Source of the DNA: Paraburkholderia bannensis
GTDB lineage: Bacteria > Pseudomonadota > Gammaproteobacteria > Burkholderiales > Burkholderiaceae
Direction of reading: 5' to 3'
Length of the DNA: 64,000 bases
Assembly (NCBI RefSeq): GCF_014200455.1
Contig: NZ_JACHBW010000010.1
Coordinates: 62,001-126,000, forward strand
Shown: one piece after another, positions 51,501 through 60,226 of the stretch
Layout of the letters: each line of letters opens with the position of its first letter
Position numbering within the stretch: the stretch's first letter is position 1
Notes under the pieces: generated by a model
Seen by the model: the letters and a program-made list of their open reading frames with translations, nothing else
Databases searched by the model: none
What the model was told of the DNA's origin: nothing
Program-made: the position numbers and the translations under genes

Positions 51501-53476
51501 CTGCCGGTGCAAGCACCACCGAAGCTCTCGAAGTCGAGCTGGCCTCGCCTGCGTGGCACATGCCGATCATTCAGCCCCCAGGCGCAATCGAGCCGGGTTC
51601 GCCGGTCGTGCCGCCGTGGGAACAGGCACTCACGCCAGCAGCATCGGTCGAGCCACCAGCAGTCGTTCCCATCGCGCCGATCCCGCCTGCGCCCGCATGG
51701 CACCTTCCGCCGGAACCGGGCGCGGCGACCAGCTTCGCTCCGCTCGACCCTATCGTGCCGATTGCGCCGATTGCGCCGATTGCGCCGATCGCGCCCATCG
51801 CCCCGCCCGCAGGCCTCACGCCACCGTGGGAGCAAGCGCCCGCGCAGGCACCCGCGATTGCGCCCACGGCCTTAGCACCAGTCACATTTGCCGCACCTGC
51901 CGAAGCGCCGCCACCCGCGCCCACGGCAGAATCCGCACGCCAGCCGGTGCGCGGCCACGCGCCGACGTCGTTCGAATTCCAGCCGCTCAGCGCCTCGGCG
52001 GTCGAACTGCCGGGCTTCGATCTGCTGGAGCGCTCGTCGCAGGAAATCGAATACGTCTCCGAGGAAAAGCTCGCCGAAACCAGCCAGCTGATCGAGCAGC
52101 GCCTGCAGGAGTTCAAGGTGCCGGTCACGGTGGTCGGTGCGTCCGCGGGCCCGGTCATCACGCGCTTCGAAGTCGAGCCTGCACTGGGCGTGCGCGGCAG
52201 CCAGATCGTCGGCCTCATGAAGGATCTGTCGCGCGGCCTCGGCCTCACGTCGATCCGCGTGGTCGAAACGATTCCCGGCAAGACCTGCATGGGTCTCGAA
52301 TTGCCCAACGCGCGCCGTCAGATGATTCGTCTGTCCGAGATCCTCGAATCGACGCCGTACCAGCGCTCGCAATCGAAGCTCACGATCGCGATGGGCAAGG
52401 ACATCGTCGGCCTGCCGGTCGTCACCGATCTCGCCAAGGCGCCGCATATGCTGGTCGCGGGCACCACCGGGTCGGGCAAGTCGGTGGCGATCAACGCGAT
52501 GATCCTTTCGCTGCTCTACAAGGCGACGCCCGAAGACGTGCGCCTCATCATGATCGACCCCAAGATGCTGGAGCTGTCCGTCTACGAAGGCATTCCGCAT
52601 CTGCTCGCGCCGGTCGTGACCGACATGAAGCTCGCGGCCAACGCGCTCAACTGGTGCGTGGGCGAAATGGAAAAGCGCTACCGGCTGATGTCGGCGGTGG
52701 GCGTGCGCAATCTCGCCGGCTTCAACCAGAAGATCCGGGACGCCGAAGCCAACGAGCGCAAGATCGGCAACCCGTTCTCGCTCACGCCGGAAGCGCCCGA
52801 GCCACTCTCGCCGCTGCCGATGATCGTCGTGGTGATCGACGAACTCGCCGACCTGATGATGGTCGCGGGCAAGAAGATCGAAGAACTGATCGCGCGCCTC
52901 GCGCAGAAGGCCCGCGCGGCGGGCATCCACCTGATTCTCGCCACCCAGCGTCCGTCGGTGGACGTCATCACGGGTCTCATCAAGGCGAACATTCCGACGC
53001 GCGTGGCGTTCCAGGTGTCGTCGAAAATCGACTCGCGCACGATTCTCGACCAGATGGGTGCGGAATCGCTGCTCGGTCAGGGCGATATGCTGTTCCTGCC
53101 GCCGGGTACGGGCTATCCGCAGCGCATCCACGGCGCATTCGTCGCCGACGAGGAAGTGCATGCGGTGGTCGAGTATCTGAAACAGTTCGGCGAGCCGGAA
53201 TACGTCGACGGCATTCTCGACGGCCCGGCTGGCGAAGGCGCGCCGCAAGACCTGTTCGGCGAGTCGCCCGAGGCCGAAGCCGATCCGCTTTACGACGAAG
53301 CCGTCGCGTTCGTCGTGCGCACGCGGCGCGCGTCGATCTCATCGGTGCAGCGTCAGTTGCGCATCGGCTATAACCGCGCGGCCCGGCTGGTCGAACAGAT
53401 GGAAGCGGCGGGCCTTGTCTCGCCGATGGGCATCAACGGCAGCCGCGAAGTGCTCGTGCCGGGGCAGCCGGAATAA
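48527..53476 (+). CDS. ftsK: DNA translocase FtsK with very long linker
   Basis: 1649 residues. The membrane domain (about 7-110) shows three helices (GWFGLSAVWFIPLIWRLV; WLGFFCVLLSSCALEASLL; APLAMTALFFISLPWLI) instead of the usual four; the first helix and the D-P-x-W-S region of other FtsK proteins are missing, and a TAG lies 12 nt upstream in frame. A linker of about 1000 residues (150-1150) rich in Ala, Pro, Glu and Val includes a PIA repeat (VPIAPIAPIAPIAPIA). The motor has Walker A AGTTGSGKS near 1310 and Walker B VVVIDELADLMM near 1434. The C-terminal gamma domain (YDEAVAFVVRTRRASISSVQ) recognises KOPS. FtsK pumps chromosome termini through the septum and activates XerCD. Confidence 0.95.
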   Translation: MHTVVPGWFGLSAVWFIPLIWRLVKSVLPGGAGLRGPGTIRLWLGFFCVLLSSCALEASLLNIEGFDALGHALGSGLSKLIGHVAAPLAMTALFFISLPWLIEFRWRDFFVWADVSLGLGLNIRPSHDDDEDGERVSRRSRRAAQDGAKASGAATGMSAGLAGLGSLGSALGLGGGLAAGEGPNIGSGAGTPAPHDDPPRKRPTVWRPQMPGKRAAASAAATGASAAGANAAQGAGAARAPGVAPTGNSPWRTEPDFASPPPSHSAAWARSEPTAPAGWLRGGQAGQSGQAGAMAGEIRRGAPMPAAAAPFPADVQRQAMTGLGGVAVAAAGSGAQGAAMAGAAMAGAAGGTPPWRVAPARPTSGGAMAATPGSTPIRAPSMRPPAPPTPLAPQAAKAAPLASTASVPVMPRSVAPAMVDPIVSPYASPAPARRSAPPPVAGSTAARAAAAAAPQPRHQAKPARPFVWPTKTTPSTAVRTPTPISPQIAAPVTAPLAEVSPVTPAYSRPTTPAPAAEQAPLSSSVLETLRSIEENAARWTSLAGASLARRNSVDEPVVQADAAPVANVAESPAASPELVQAPLAAPQIAVPVDVVDHSEHVAAEVPEAPAHTLAEPSSAAGHEPAPEVREAPVALPETVHTGPEPVATAQAQAPSIDTSEGTAPDLPDFLVGAQENEPAPAAEPAATEDTPVNWPNFDNGMPWVMLDDEPVADEAEAEAPEPALAHVDTAQAVERAPEPEVSQPEPALESASNIVRFPRLVTALAQVAQPQEAIDEPAIEEPAVEAQIAHAPVTSIATPQPEVAPLLPAVDAFTAAFSAALPTFIARAAEEEEANAAEEPNVEADAPAIVEAQPCPGVVTADAPQVHDETPVHEAVPVEEPVASDVEPIESAPAEQEPEPEPLIAQASFATEAPAIELVRPAPAPVESAPVEPQPVSEPFANAAPVAAAAAVESVAAVTPEAASAAIDVIAPAIVAPQTAAAATDAITSAVPAGASTTEALEVELASPAWHMPIIQPPGAIEPGSPVVPPWEQALTPAASVEPPAVVPIAPIPPAPAWHLPPEPGAATSFAPLDPIVPIAPIAPIAPIAPIAPPAGLTPPWEQAPAQAPAIAPTALAPVTFAAPAEAPPPAPTAESARQPVRGHAPTSFEFQPLSASAVELPGFDLLERSSQEIEYVSEEKLAETSQLIEQRLQEFKVPVTVVGASAGPVITRFEVEPALGVRGSQIVGLMKDLSRGLGLTSIRVVETIPGKTCMGLELPNARRQMIRLSEILESTPYQRSQSKLTIAMGKDIVGLPVVTDLAKAPHMLVAGTTGSGKSVAINAMILSLLYKATPEDVRLIMIDPKMLELSVYEGIPHLLAPVVTDMKLAANALNWCVGEMEKRYRLMSAVGVRNLAGFNQKIRDAEANERKIGNPFSLTPEAPEPLSPLPMIVVVIDELADLMMVAGKKIEELIARLAQKARAAGIHLILATQRPSVDVITGLIKANIPTRVAFQVSSKIDSRTILDQMGAESLLGQGDMLFLPPGTGYPQRIHGAFVADEEVHAVVEYLKQFGEPEYVDGILDGPAGEGAPQDLFGESPEAEADPLYDEAVAFVVRTRRASISSVQRQLRIGYNRAARLVEQMEAAGLVSPMGINGSREVLVPGQPE

Positions 53477-53500
53477 ACCGCCTCGTCTGAAGCTGCAAAG

Positions 53501-53538
53501 AAAAACGCCGCGTGGAGCTGATCCACGCGGCGTTTTTT
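53501..53538. terminator. terminator between ftsK and lactonase-like gene
   Basis: AAAAACGCCGCGTGGA-5 nt-TCCACGCGGCGTTTTTT. A long stem with A/T tracts on both sides, so it can serve both convergent genes. Confidence 0.92.
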
Positions 53539-53575
53539 GTCAGCAGGCTGATGGCTAACGACTAACGCGAGCGCA

Positions 53576-54838
53576 TCAAGGCGTCACGAACTTGAAGTCG
53601 ACCGGCGAACCGATGTCGATCTTCTTCGGATTCGCTTCGAGCAAACCCGTTTCCTGATCGCGGCGGAACACATACATCGTATCGCTGTTCTGGTTGCCGA
53701 CGATCAGCCACTGCCCAGTCGGGTCGATGGCGAACTCGCGCGGCGCCTTGCCAAGGCTCGCCTGCCGGCCGACGCGCTTGAGCTTGCCGCTCGTCTGATC
53801 GACCGCGAAGATCGAAATGTCGTTGGCGTCGCCGCGATTCGAGACATACAGGAACTTGCCGTCCGGCGAAAGATGCAGCGCCGCTGCGCCCACCGCGCCC
53901 TTGAAGTCGGGGTCCGCCAGCTTCTCGACCTGTTCGAGCTTGAGGCGGCCGTCGTCATAGTTGTACACGCTCACGGTGCCCGAGAGTTCGCTCGTCAGGT
54001 ACGCGTGACGGCCGTCGTTGCCGAACACGAGGTGACGCGGGCCGCTGCCCGCCTTCACGTCGGTGTAGCGCCACTCGGCCGGGCTCACCAGGCCGCGCGT
54101 GCCGTCCGGCGTGTAGCGGTAGGTCCAGAGCTTGTCCGTGCCCAGATCCTGCGTGAACAGATAACGGCCATCCGGCGAGAACACCGTCGAATGCACGTGC
54201 GCGTTGTCCTGGCGCCCCTTCACCGGGCCGCCGCCTTCGTGATGCACGCTCAGCACCGACTGGCCGAGCTTGCCGTCGGGTTCAACCGGCAAGACGGCGA
54301 AGCTGCCGCCCGGATCGGCCGCCACCGAATAGTTGGCAACGAACAGATACTTGCCGTCCGGCGACAGGCTCAGGTAGCACGGATCGTTGCCCTGGGCCGA
54401 GACCTTGTCGAGAAAGGTGAGCTGGCCGCTCGCGGCATCGAAGCCGAATGCGCTCACGTCGCCGCGCGTGGTGGCCGGGCCGTTGTCGCCGGGCAGTTCG
54501 TTCACCGCGTAGACGAAGCGCTTGTCGTGGCTCACGACCAGGTAGGACGGATTCACCGTCTTCGCGACGCTCACCTGCTGCGCGTCGCCCGTCTTCGAGT
54601 CGAAGCGGTAGACATAGAGGCCTTCGCTCTTGCCGCCCGTATAGGTGCCGACGATCAGATCGTAGACGCCGTTGGCGGCGGTCGCTGCACCCGCGCCGGA
54701 TTGCGCGAACGCCTGGGGAGCGGCAACGGATGCGGCGGCTGTGGCCATCATGGCAATACCCTTGATGATCTGATGAACGAGCCCGCGCTTGCGCGTCTGC
54801 ATGGGCACGGCGATTGCGGCTGCATGGCCTTGAAACAT
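53576..54838 (-). CDS. secreted lactonase-family beta-propeller protein
   Basis: 420 residues. N-terminal signal peptide (HQIIKGIAMMATAAASVAAP, cleavage near AFAQS) with a basic stretch before it. The mature protein has repeated blades (NPSYLVVSHDKRFVYAVNEL, SLSPDGKYLFVANYS, SPDGRYLFTQDLG, LSPDGKFLYVSNRG), as in the 7-bladed lactonase family related to 6-phosphogluconolactonase Pgl. A periplasmic location makes a role on cytoplasmic 6-phosphogluconolactone unlikely; the true substrate is unknown. The start has an outstanding AAAGGAGGT site 4 nt upstream. Confidence 0.88.
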   Translation of the reverse strand: MFQGHAAAIAVPMQTRKRGLVHQIIKGIAMMATAAASVAAPQAFAQSGAGAATAANGVYDLIVGTYTGGKSEGLYVYRFDSKTGDAQQVSVAKTVNPSYLVVSHDKRFVYAVNELPGDNGPATTRGDVSAFGFDAASGQLTFLDKVSAQGNDPCYLSLSPDGKYLFVANYSVAADPGGSFAVLPVEPDGKLGQSVLSVHHEGGGPVKGRQDNAHVHSTVFSPDGRYLFTQDLGTDKLWTYRYTPDGTRGLVSPAEWRYTDVKAGSGPRHLVFGNDGRHAYLTSELSGTVSVYNYDDGRLKLEQVEKLADPDFKGAVGAAALHLSPDGKFLYVSNRGDANDISIFAVDQTSGKLKRVGRQASLGKAPREFAIDPTGQWLIVGNQNSDTMYVFRRDQETGLLEANPKKIDIGSPVDFKFVTP

Positions 54839-55019
54839 GTCGACCTCCTTTCTTCTTGTCGAACTGTCGAATCTGGAGCTGACCGGCGGCGCGCAAGCCT
54901 TGTTCAACGCGGTTTGCGCGAGCCGGATCTTATGAGGGTTGGAAGGCAAGTATACGAGAGGTTGCGCGCCATCGCGCTCCCGGCGCGCATCGCGCGACCT
55001 CGCCCACCAAGGAGTGAAG

Positions 55020-55169
55020 ATGAATATCCATGTCGCCATCGGCCCGCTTGTCGCGCTCATCGCCGGCATTCTGATTCTGGTTGTGCCGCGCCTGCTCAAC
55101 TACATCGTTGCGCTCTATCTCATCATCATCGGCATCATTGGTCTGTTTGGCACAGGCGGGCATTTTTGA
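55020..55169 (+). CDS. DUF3096 small membrane protein
   Basis: 49 residues with two hydrophobic helices (IGPLVALIAGILILVVP and IVALYLIIIGIIGLFG). It fits the DUF3096 family, whose function is unknown. AAGGAG lies 6 nt before the ATG, supporting translation despite the length. It is divergent from the lactonase gene. Confidence 0.8.
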   Translation: MNIHVAIGPLVALIAGILILVVPRLLNYIVALYLIIIGIIGLFGTGGHF

Positions 55170-55402
55170 GCGACGCGCGCGCCGCCGTTGGCCCACCGTG
55201 ATGCGCATGCGCGCGCCCTGAGCGGCGCGCCGCGAAAGCTCCCGCAGCCTTGGCCTGCGTGCGCCGGCGAGCCTTGCGCCGCGAAACGCGTTGCGCATTC
55301 GGCCCCGCAGCCACTACTCTTGTGCGTGCATGCGCTGTCGCCGTAAGTCGACGCTCCCGATCGACTCATCTACCGCAACAAGAAGCTGTCAATCCGCTTA
55401 CC

Positions 55403-57301
55403 ATGCCCGCACTCATCGAAGACTATGCATTGATCGGCGACGGCCACACGGCCGCGCTTGTGTCCCGCGAAGGTTCCATCGACTGGCTCTGCTGGCCGCG
55501 TTTCGACTCGGGCGCCTGCTTCGCGGCACTGCTCGGCGACGAGAAAAACGGCCGCTGGCAGATCGCTCCCGCACCCACTCCCACTTCCGCTCTCGCCGCC
55601 GACGGCACGCCGACAACCACCGCTGCCGCGAAGATCACCGCCACGCGCCGCTATCGCGGCGAGACACTGATCCTCGAAACGGATTTCGAAACGCCCGAAG
55701 GCGCGGTCACGCTGATCGATTTCATGCCGCCCGGCAATGGCTGGACCGAGCTCGTGCGCATCGTGGTGGGCCGCCGCGGCACCGTGCGGATGAAATGCGA
55801 TCTGGTGCTGCGCTTCGACTACGGCTTTTCGGTGCCATGGGTCAGCCGTCTGACCTACGAAAGCGGCATCAAGGCGACCGTCGGCCCGGACACCATCGTG
55901 CTGCGCACGCCGGTCGACCTCGAAGGCGAGAACATGCGCACCGTCGCCGAATTCGAGGTCAAGGAAGGCGAGCGCGTGCCGTTCTCGATGGCCTATGCAC
56001 CCTCGCATCTGCGTCTGCCGCCGCCGCGCGATCCGTTCACTGCGCTCGCGCGCACCGAAAACTTCTGGGAGGAATGGGCCGCCCGCGGCACCGTCGAGGG
56101 CCGCTGGGCCGCGCCGATCCGCCGCTCGCTCATCACGCTCAAGGCGCTGGCCTACGAGCCCACCGGCGGCATCGTCGCCGCGCCCACCACCTCGCTGCCC
56201 GAGCAACTGGGCGGCACGCGCAACTGGGACTACCGCTATTGCTGGCTGCGCGACGCCACCATCACCCTGCTCGCCATGATGCGAGGCGGCTACTACGACG
56301 AAGCGCGCGCCTGGCGTGCATGGCTGGGCCGCGTGATGGCCGGTTCGCCCTCGCAATTGCAGATCATGTACGGCATCGCGGGCGAGCGCCGCCTGCCCGA
56401 GATCGAGCTCGACTGGCTGCCGGGCTACGAGAATTCGAAGCCCGTGCGCGTGGGCAACAACGCGGTCGGGCAACTACAGCTCGACGTCTACGGCGAAGTG
56501 ATGAACGCGTTGCACCTCGCGCGCGTGGGCGGGCTGCAAGCCGACGACACCGCCTGGTCGATCCAGTGCGCGATGCTCGAACACCTCGAAACGATCTGGA
56601 CCGAGCCGGACGAAGGCATCTGGGAAACGCGCGGCGGACGCCAGCATTTCACCTTCTCGAAGGTGATGGCGTGGGTCGCCTTCGACCGTTGCGTGCGCAG
56701 CGCCGAAAAGTTCGATCTGCCCGGCCCGCTTGCTCACTGGCGCGAGTTGCGCGAAACCATCCATGCGCAGATCTGCGAGCGCAGCTTCAACAAGGAGTTG
56801 AATTCCTTCACGCAGATCTACGGCGGCACCGACCTCGACGCCAGCCTGCTGCTCATGCCGCTGGTGGGCTTCCTGCCCGCCGACGACCCGCGCATCGCGG
56901 GCACCGTCGCGGCCATCGAGCGCGATCTCATGTGTGAAGGTTTTGTGATGCGCTATCGCACCACCGAGTTCAACGACGGCCTGCCGCCCGGCGAAGGCAC
57001 CTTCCTCGCCTGCAGTTTCTGGATGGTCGACAACCTCGCGCTCCAGGGCCGCATGGACGATGCGCGCAAGATGTACGAGCGCCTGCTCGCGCTCGCCAAC
57101 GACGTCGGCCTGCTGGCCGAGGAATACGATCCGGTCGAAGGCCGCCTTGTGGGAAATTTCCCACAGGCCTTCTCGCACGTTGCGCTCGTTCACACCGGCC
57201 TGAACCTGATGCGTCATGAGCAGCAAATGGCCAGCGAGACCGGCCATCCCGAGGGCGTGCCGCCGCTGGAAGCCGATTTCGAGGCTGCCGCGTCATCGTG
57301 A
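55403..57301 (+). CDS. glycoside hydrolase family 15 protein
   Basis: 632 residues. N-terminal beta-sandwich domain (IEDYALIGDGHTAALVSREG, IDWLCWPRFDSGACFAALLG) followed by an (alpha/alpha)6-barrel from about residue 230, with GTRNWDYRYCWLRDATITL, WLPGYENSKPVRVGNNA and EGTFLACSFWMVDNLALQGR. These match bacterial GH15 enzymes (glucoamylase, glucodextranase or trehalase type), which release glucose by inversion using two glutamates. No signal peptide is visible, so it is probably cytoplasmic; trehalose or short maltodextrins are plausible substrates, but this is inference. Confidence 0.9.
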   Translation: MPALIEDYALIGDGHTAALVSREGSIDWLCWPRFDSGACFAALLGDEKNGRWQIAPAPTPTSALAADGTPTTTAAAKITATRRYRGETLILETDFETPEGAVTLIDFMPPGNGWTELVRIVVGRRGTVRMKCDLVLRFDYGFSVPWVSRLTYESGIKATVGPDTIVLRTPVDLEGENMRTVAEFEVKEGERVPFSMAYAPSHLRLPPPRDPFTALARTENFWEEWAARGTVEGRWAAPIRRSLITLKALAYEPTGGIVAAPTTSLPEQLGGTRNWDYRYCWLRDATITLLAMMRGGYYDEARAWRAWLGRVMAGSPSQLQIMYGIAGERRLPEIELDWLPGYENSKPVRVGNNAVGQLQLDVYGEVMNALHLARVGGLQADDTAWSIQCAMLEHLETIWTEPDEGIWETRGGRQHFTFSKVMAWVAFDRCVRSAEKFDLPGPLAHWRELRETIHAQICERSFNKELNSFTQIYGGTDLDASLLLMPLVGFLPADDPRIAGTVAAIERDLMCEGFVMRYRTTEFNDGLPPGEGTFLACSFWMVDNLALQGRMDDARKMYERLLALANDVGLLAEEYDPVEGRLVGNFPQAFSHVALVHTGLNLMRHEQQMASETGHPEGVPPLEADFEAAASS

Positions 57302-57650
57302 GGATGGCGCGCAGTCAGGATCAGAAAGGACTGAACGACGCGTCAACGCAGGAACACGCCGACACGTTTGTAGGAGGTGCGCTAAACTTGACTTGCTGCG
57401 TTGCACAACGTTCTGGGGTCCGATAGGATGACCCGCAGTCGTGCAGCCTGTCAGGTGATGAGGGCAGGTACGACCGCGGCGCGCCGCTGATTTTTCGCTC
57501 AAGCGGCGCGATGCGCAGCCGATATATAGCCTGTCTACAGTATGACTAAAGCCTGATTCAAGGCCTGACCGATCAACATGCGGGCCGTATCCTCGCCGCG
57601 CCTGACACGCGCGTATGGGATTCGATCCGGCCCCTGATGCTGGAGCATCC
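57302..57650. other. intergenic region between GH15 gene and phaZ
   Basis: 349 nt. It contains a TTGACT -35-like box at 57388-57393 overlapping a possible PhaR operator. A matching -10 box at 17 nt is poor. No gene is visible. Confidence 0.45.
57393..57408 (+). promoter_or_regulatory. possible PhaR operator upstream of phaZ
   Basis: TTGCTGCGTTGCACAA resembles the TGC/GCA-rich half-sites bound by PhaR, the PHB-responsive repressor of phasin and PHB genes in related beta-proteobacteria, as I recall them. The core CGTTG-CA-CAACG is a perfect dyad (57399-57410). It overlaps a TTGACT box, consistent with repression by promoter occlusion. Confidence 0.4.
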
Positions 57651-58931
57651 ATGCTCTACCAAATCCGCGAATACCAGCGCGCATTGCTTAGTCCACTCAC
57701 CGCGTGGGCCGAGGCTGCTTCCAAGTCGTTCACCAACCCGTCGAGCCCGTTCTCGCTCGTGCCGGGCGCCTCGCGTCTGGCCGCCGGCTATGAACTGCTT
57801 TACCGGCTCGGCAAGGACTACGAAAAGCCCGAATTCAATATCAAGCAGATCGAAAAGGATGGTCATCACATCCCGATCGTCGAACAGACGATCGTCGAAA
57901 AGCCGTTCTGCCGCCTGCTGCGCTTCAAGCGCTATGCGGACGATCCCGCTGCCGTGACCGCGCTCAAGGACGAGCCTTCGGTGCTGGTGTGCGCGCCGCT
58001 GTCCGGCCACCATTCGACACTGCTGCGCGACACCGTGCGCACGCTGCTGCAGGACCACAAGGTCTACATCACGGACTGGATCGACGCGCGCATGGTGCCG
58101 CTCGACGAAGGCGCGTTCCATCTGGACGACTACATCGCGTACATCCAGGAATTCATCCGCCATATCGGCGCGAAGAATCTGCATGTGCTGTCGGTTTGCC
58201 AGCCGACGGTGCCGGTGCTCGCGGCCATTTCGCTGATGGCGAGCCGCGGCGAGCCCACTCCGCTCACCATGACGATGATGGGCGGCCCGATCGATGCGCG
58301 CCGCAGTCCCACCGCCGTCAACTCGCTCGCCACCGAACACTCGCTCGAATGGTTTGCCAACAACGTGATCCATCCGGTGCCGGCCAACTATCCGGGTGAA
58401 GGCCGCCAGGTCTATCCGGGCTTCCTGCAGCACGCGGGCTTTGTCGCCATGAACCCGGGCCGCCACACCACGGCGCACTGGGACTTCTACAAGAGCCTGC
58501 TGCGCGGCGACGAAGAGGATGCCGAAGCACATCGTCAGTTCTACGACGAATACAACGCGGTGCTCGACATGGCTGCCGAGTATTACCTCGAGACGATCCG
58601 CACGGTGTTCCAGGAATTCAGCCTGGCCGAAGGCACCTGGGACGTCGCGGGCGAGCGCGTGCGGCCGCAGGATATCCGCGACACGGCGCTGTTTACGATC
58701 GAAGGCGAACTCGACGATATTTCGGGCTCCGGACAGACGCGCGCCGCCCATGACCTGTGCTCGGGTATTCCGGAACAGGACAAACATCATCTGACCGCGG
58801 AGAAGTGCGGCCACTACGGCATTTTCTCGGGCCGCCGCTGGCGCACCATCATCTATCCGCAGCTGCGCGATTTCATCCGTCAGCATCAGCCGCACGCGAA
58901 GCAGGCGGCCAAGGAAAGCGCTGTCGTGTAA
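57651..58931 (+). CDS. phaZ: intracellular polyhydroxybutyrate depolymerase
   Basis: 426 residues, the length of Ralstonia eutropha PhaZ1. The nucleophile is a cysteine, Cys183 in SVCQPTVP, at the same number as in PhaZ1, replacing the usual lipase-box serine. Catalytic Asp and His are expected in the C-terminal half (EGELDDISG and EKCGHYGIFSG). The enzyme mobilises native PHB granules. GGAG lies 5 nt before the ATG at 57651. A strong terminator follows, then the convergent TetR gene. Confidence 0.95.
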   Translation: MLYQIREYQRALLSPLTAWAEAASKSFTNPSSPFSLVPGASRLAAGYELLYRLGKDYEKPEFNIKQIEKDGHHIPIVEQTIVEKPFCRLLRFKRYADDPAAVTALKDEPSVLVCAPLSGHHSTLLRDTVRTLLQDHKVYITDWIDARMVPLDEGAFHLDDYIAYIQEFIRHIGAKNLHVLSVCQPTVPVLAAISLMASRGEPTPLTMTMMGGPIDARRSPTAVNSLATEHSLEWFANNVIHPVPANYPGEGRQVYPGFLQHAGFVAMNPGRHTTAHWDFYKSLLRGDEEDAEAHRQFYDEYNAVLDMAAEYYLETIRTVFQEFSLAEGTWDVAGERVRPQDIRDTALFTIEGELDDISGSGQTRAAHDLCSGIPEQDKHHLTAEKCGHYGIFSGRRWRTIIYPQLRDFIRQHQPHAKQAAKESAVV

Positions 58932-58986
58932 GCCTCTCACGGGCTTGTGGCAGGTTTTCTCCACCTGTTGCGCCCGCTGAATACAC

Positions 58987-59026
58987 AAACGCCGCGCCTC
59001 ATGAAGATGAGAGCGCGGCGTTTTTT
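58987..59026. terminator. terminator between phaZ and tetR-type gene
   Basis: AAACGCCGCGC then CTCAT-GAAG-ATGAG then GCGCGGCGTTTTTT: a two-part stem of about 15 bp with one unpaired A and a T6 tract. Confidence 0.9.
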
Positions 59027-59053
59027 CTGTACCGATCCAGTTAGTAGTCTTAC

Positions 59054-59686
59054 TTATTTTCGCAACAGGAACGCGAGCAGCATGTCGGTGTTGAGCTGGA
59101 TGATTTCGGCGCGCTCGCTGGGCGTGCTGAAGTCGCGGCGCAGCGTGGCGTTGAGCGTATAGCGGTTCGACACGATGTAATAGCCCATGCCCGAGAGCGT
59201 CACGTACAAACGCAGCGGGTCGATGTTCGCGCGGAACAGGCCCGCTGCTTCGCCGCGCGAGAGGATGCTGCCCAGCGTGGCGACGATCGGCGACACCATC
59301 TCGTGGATGCGCGTGGACTTGAGCATGTAGCGCGCTTCGTGCAGGTTCTCGTTGTTGACGAGTCGCAGCAGTTCGGGATGATCGCGATAGTAATCCCAGA
59401 CGAAATGCGCAAGCCGCGTGATGGCCTCGACGGGCGCGAGGCCCGCGAGATCGAGCGCGCGTTCGGCCTCGTTGAGTGCGCCAAAGGCGTGCTCCAGCAC
59501 GGCGGTGAACAGTTGCTCCTTGCTGCCGAAGTAGTAATAGAGCATGCGCTCGTTGGTTTCGGCGCGGCGCGCGATCTGGTCGACGCGTGCGCCGAACAGG
59601 CCGCCGCTCGCGAATTCTTCGGCCGCTGCGAGCAGGATGCGACGGCGTGTCCCTTCAGGATCTCTTTTGATTTTCGGCTGATTCAT
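59054..59686 (-). CDS. TetR/AcrR family transcriptional regulator
   Basis: 210 residues. N-terminal helix-turn-helix: RRRILLAAAEEFASGGLFGA then VDQIARRAETNERMLYYYFG. A C-terminal ligand-binding domain of the type often found in RutR-like regulators (LAHFVWDYYRDHPELLRLVN) follows. The ligand and targets are unknown; the adjacent 540-nt intergenic region could hold its operator. The start at 59686 gives MNQPKIKRDPEGTRRRI; the open frame upstream is not protein-like. Confidence 0.9.
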   Translation of the reverse strand: MNQPKIKRDPEGTRRRILLAAAEEFASGGLFGARVDQIARRAETNERMLYYYFGSKEQLFTAVLEHAFGALNEAERALDLAGLAPVEAITRLAHFVWDYYRDHPELLRLVNNENLHEARYMLKSTRIHEMVSPIVATLGSILSRGEAAGLFRANIDPLRLYVTLSGMGYYIVSNRYTLNATLRRDFSTPSERAEIIQLNTDMLLAFLLRK

Positions 59687-60226
59687 GGTGGCAGGATCGC
59701 TCGATAGGCGCGCGGGTTCCCGCTGGGCACTGCCGGGCCTCTCCAAAAAACCCATGTAGCGGCAGCGATTCACGGGGCGAGCCAGGTTAATGGACTGACA
59801 CCCTTCGTTTTCGATCTTCGTTAGTTTTCGTTTTTCGCAGACCGCCTGGAGCCCTCGTGCGGCGCTGCATGTTTGAAGCCGTCCGGCAATGCCCCATTCG
59901 CATGACCTGCACGAGAAGGCTCGCCGCAAGGGCCAGCCATTCGACGGCCAGGACATTCGAATTAAGCACTTTGATTATGGCACATGCCCTGCCGATGGCA
60001 ATGCGGGAAATCGGCGATAATGCGAGCTTTGGCGCCGCACGCGCGCAGCCCCCGCAGATGATCCGACAGGTGCCGACGTAGCCCTGTCATGCACGCACCT
60101 CCCTGCGTTCGAAGTGACGCCTCCGGCTTGCGCGCGCCTGTGCTTCGCCCGCCTTGCGTGACTGCCCGACTGCCCGTCTGAACCCCACTGGGCCAGCGTA
60201 GCCGGGGCAGCGTAGAAATAGCGACC
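59687..60226. other. intergenic region between TetR gene and rsxB
   Basis: 540 nt between divergent genes. I see no protein-coding gene with a ribosome binding site. A GATAAT box at 60014-60019 could be the rsxB -10 element, but no -35 matches. No clear TetR-type palindrome was found by eye. Confidence 0.45.
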
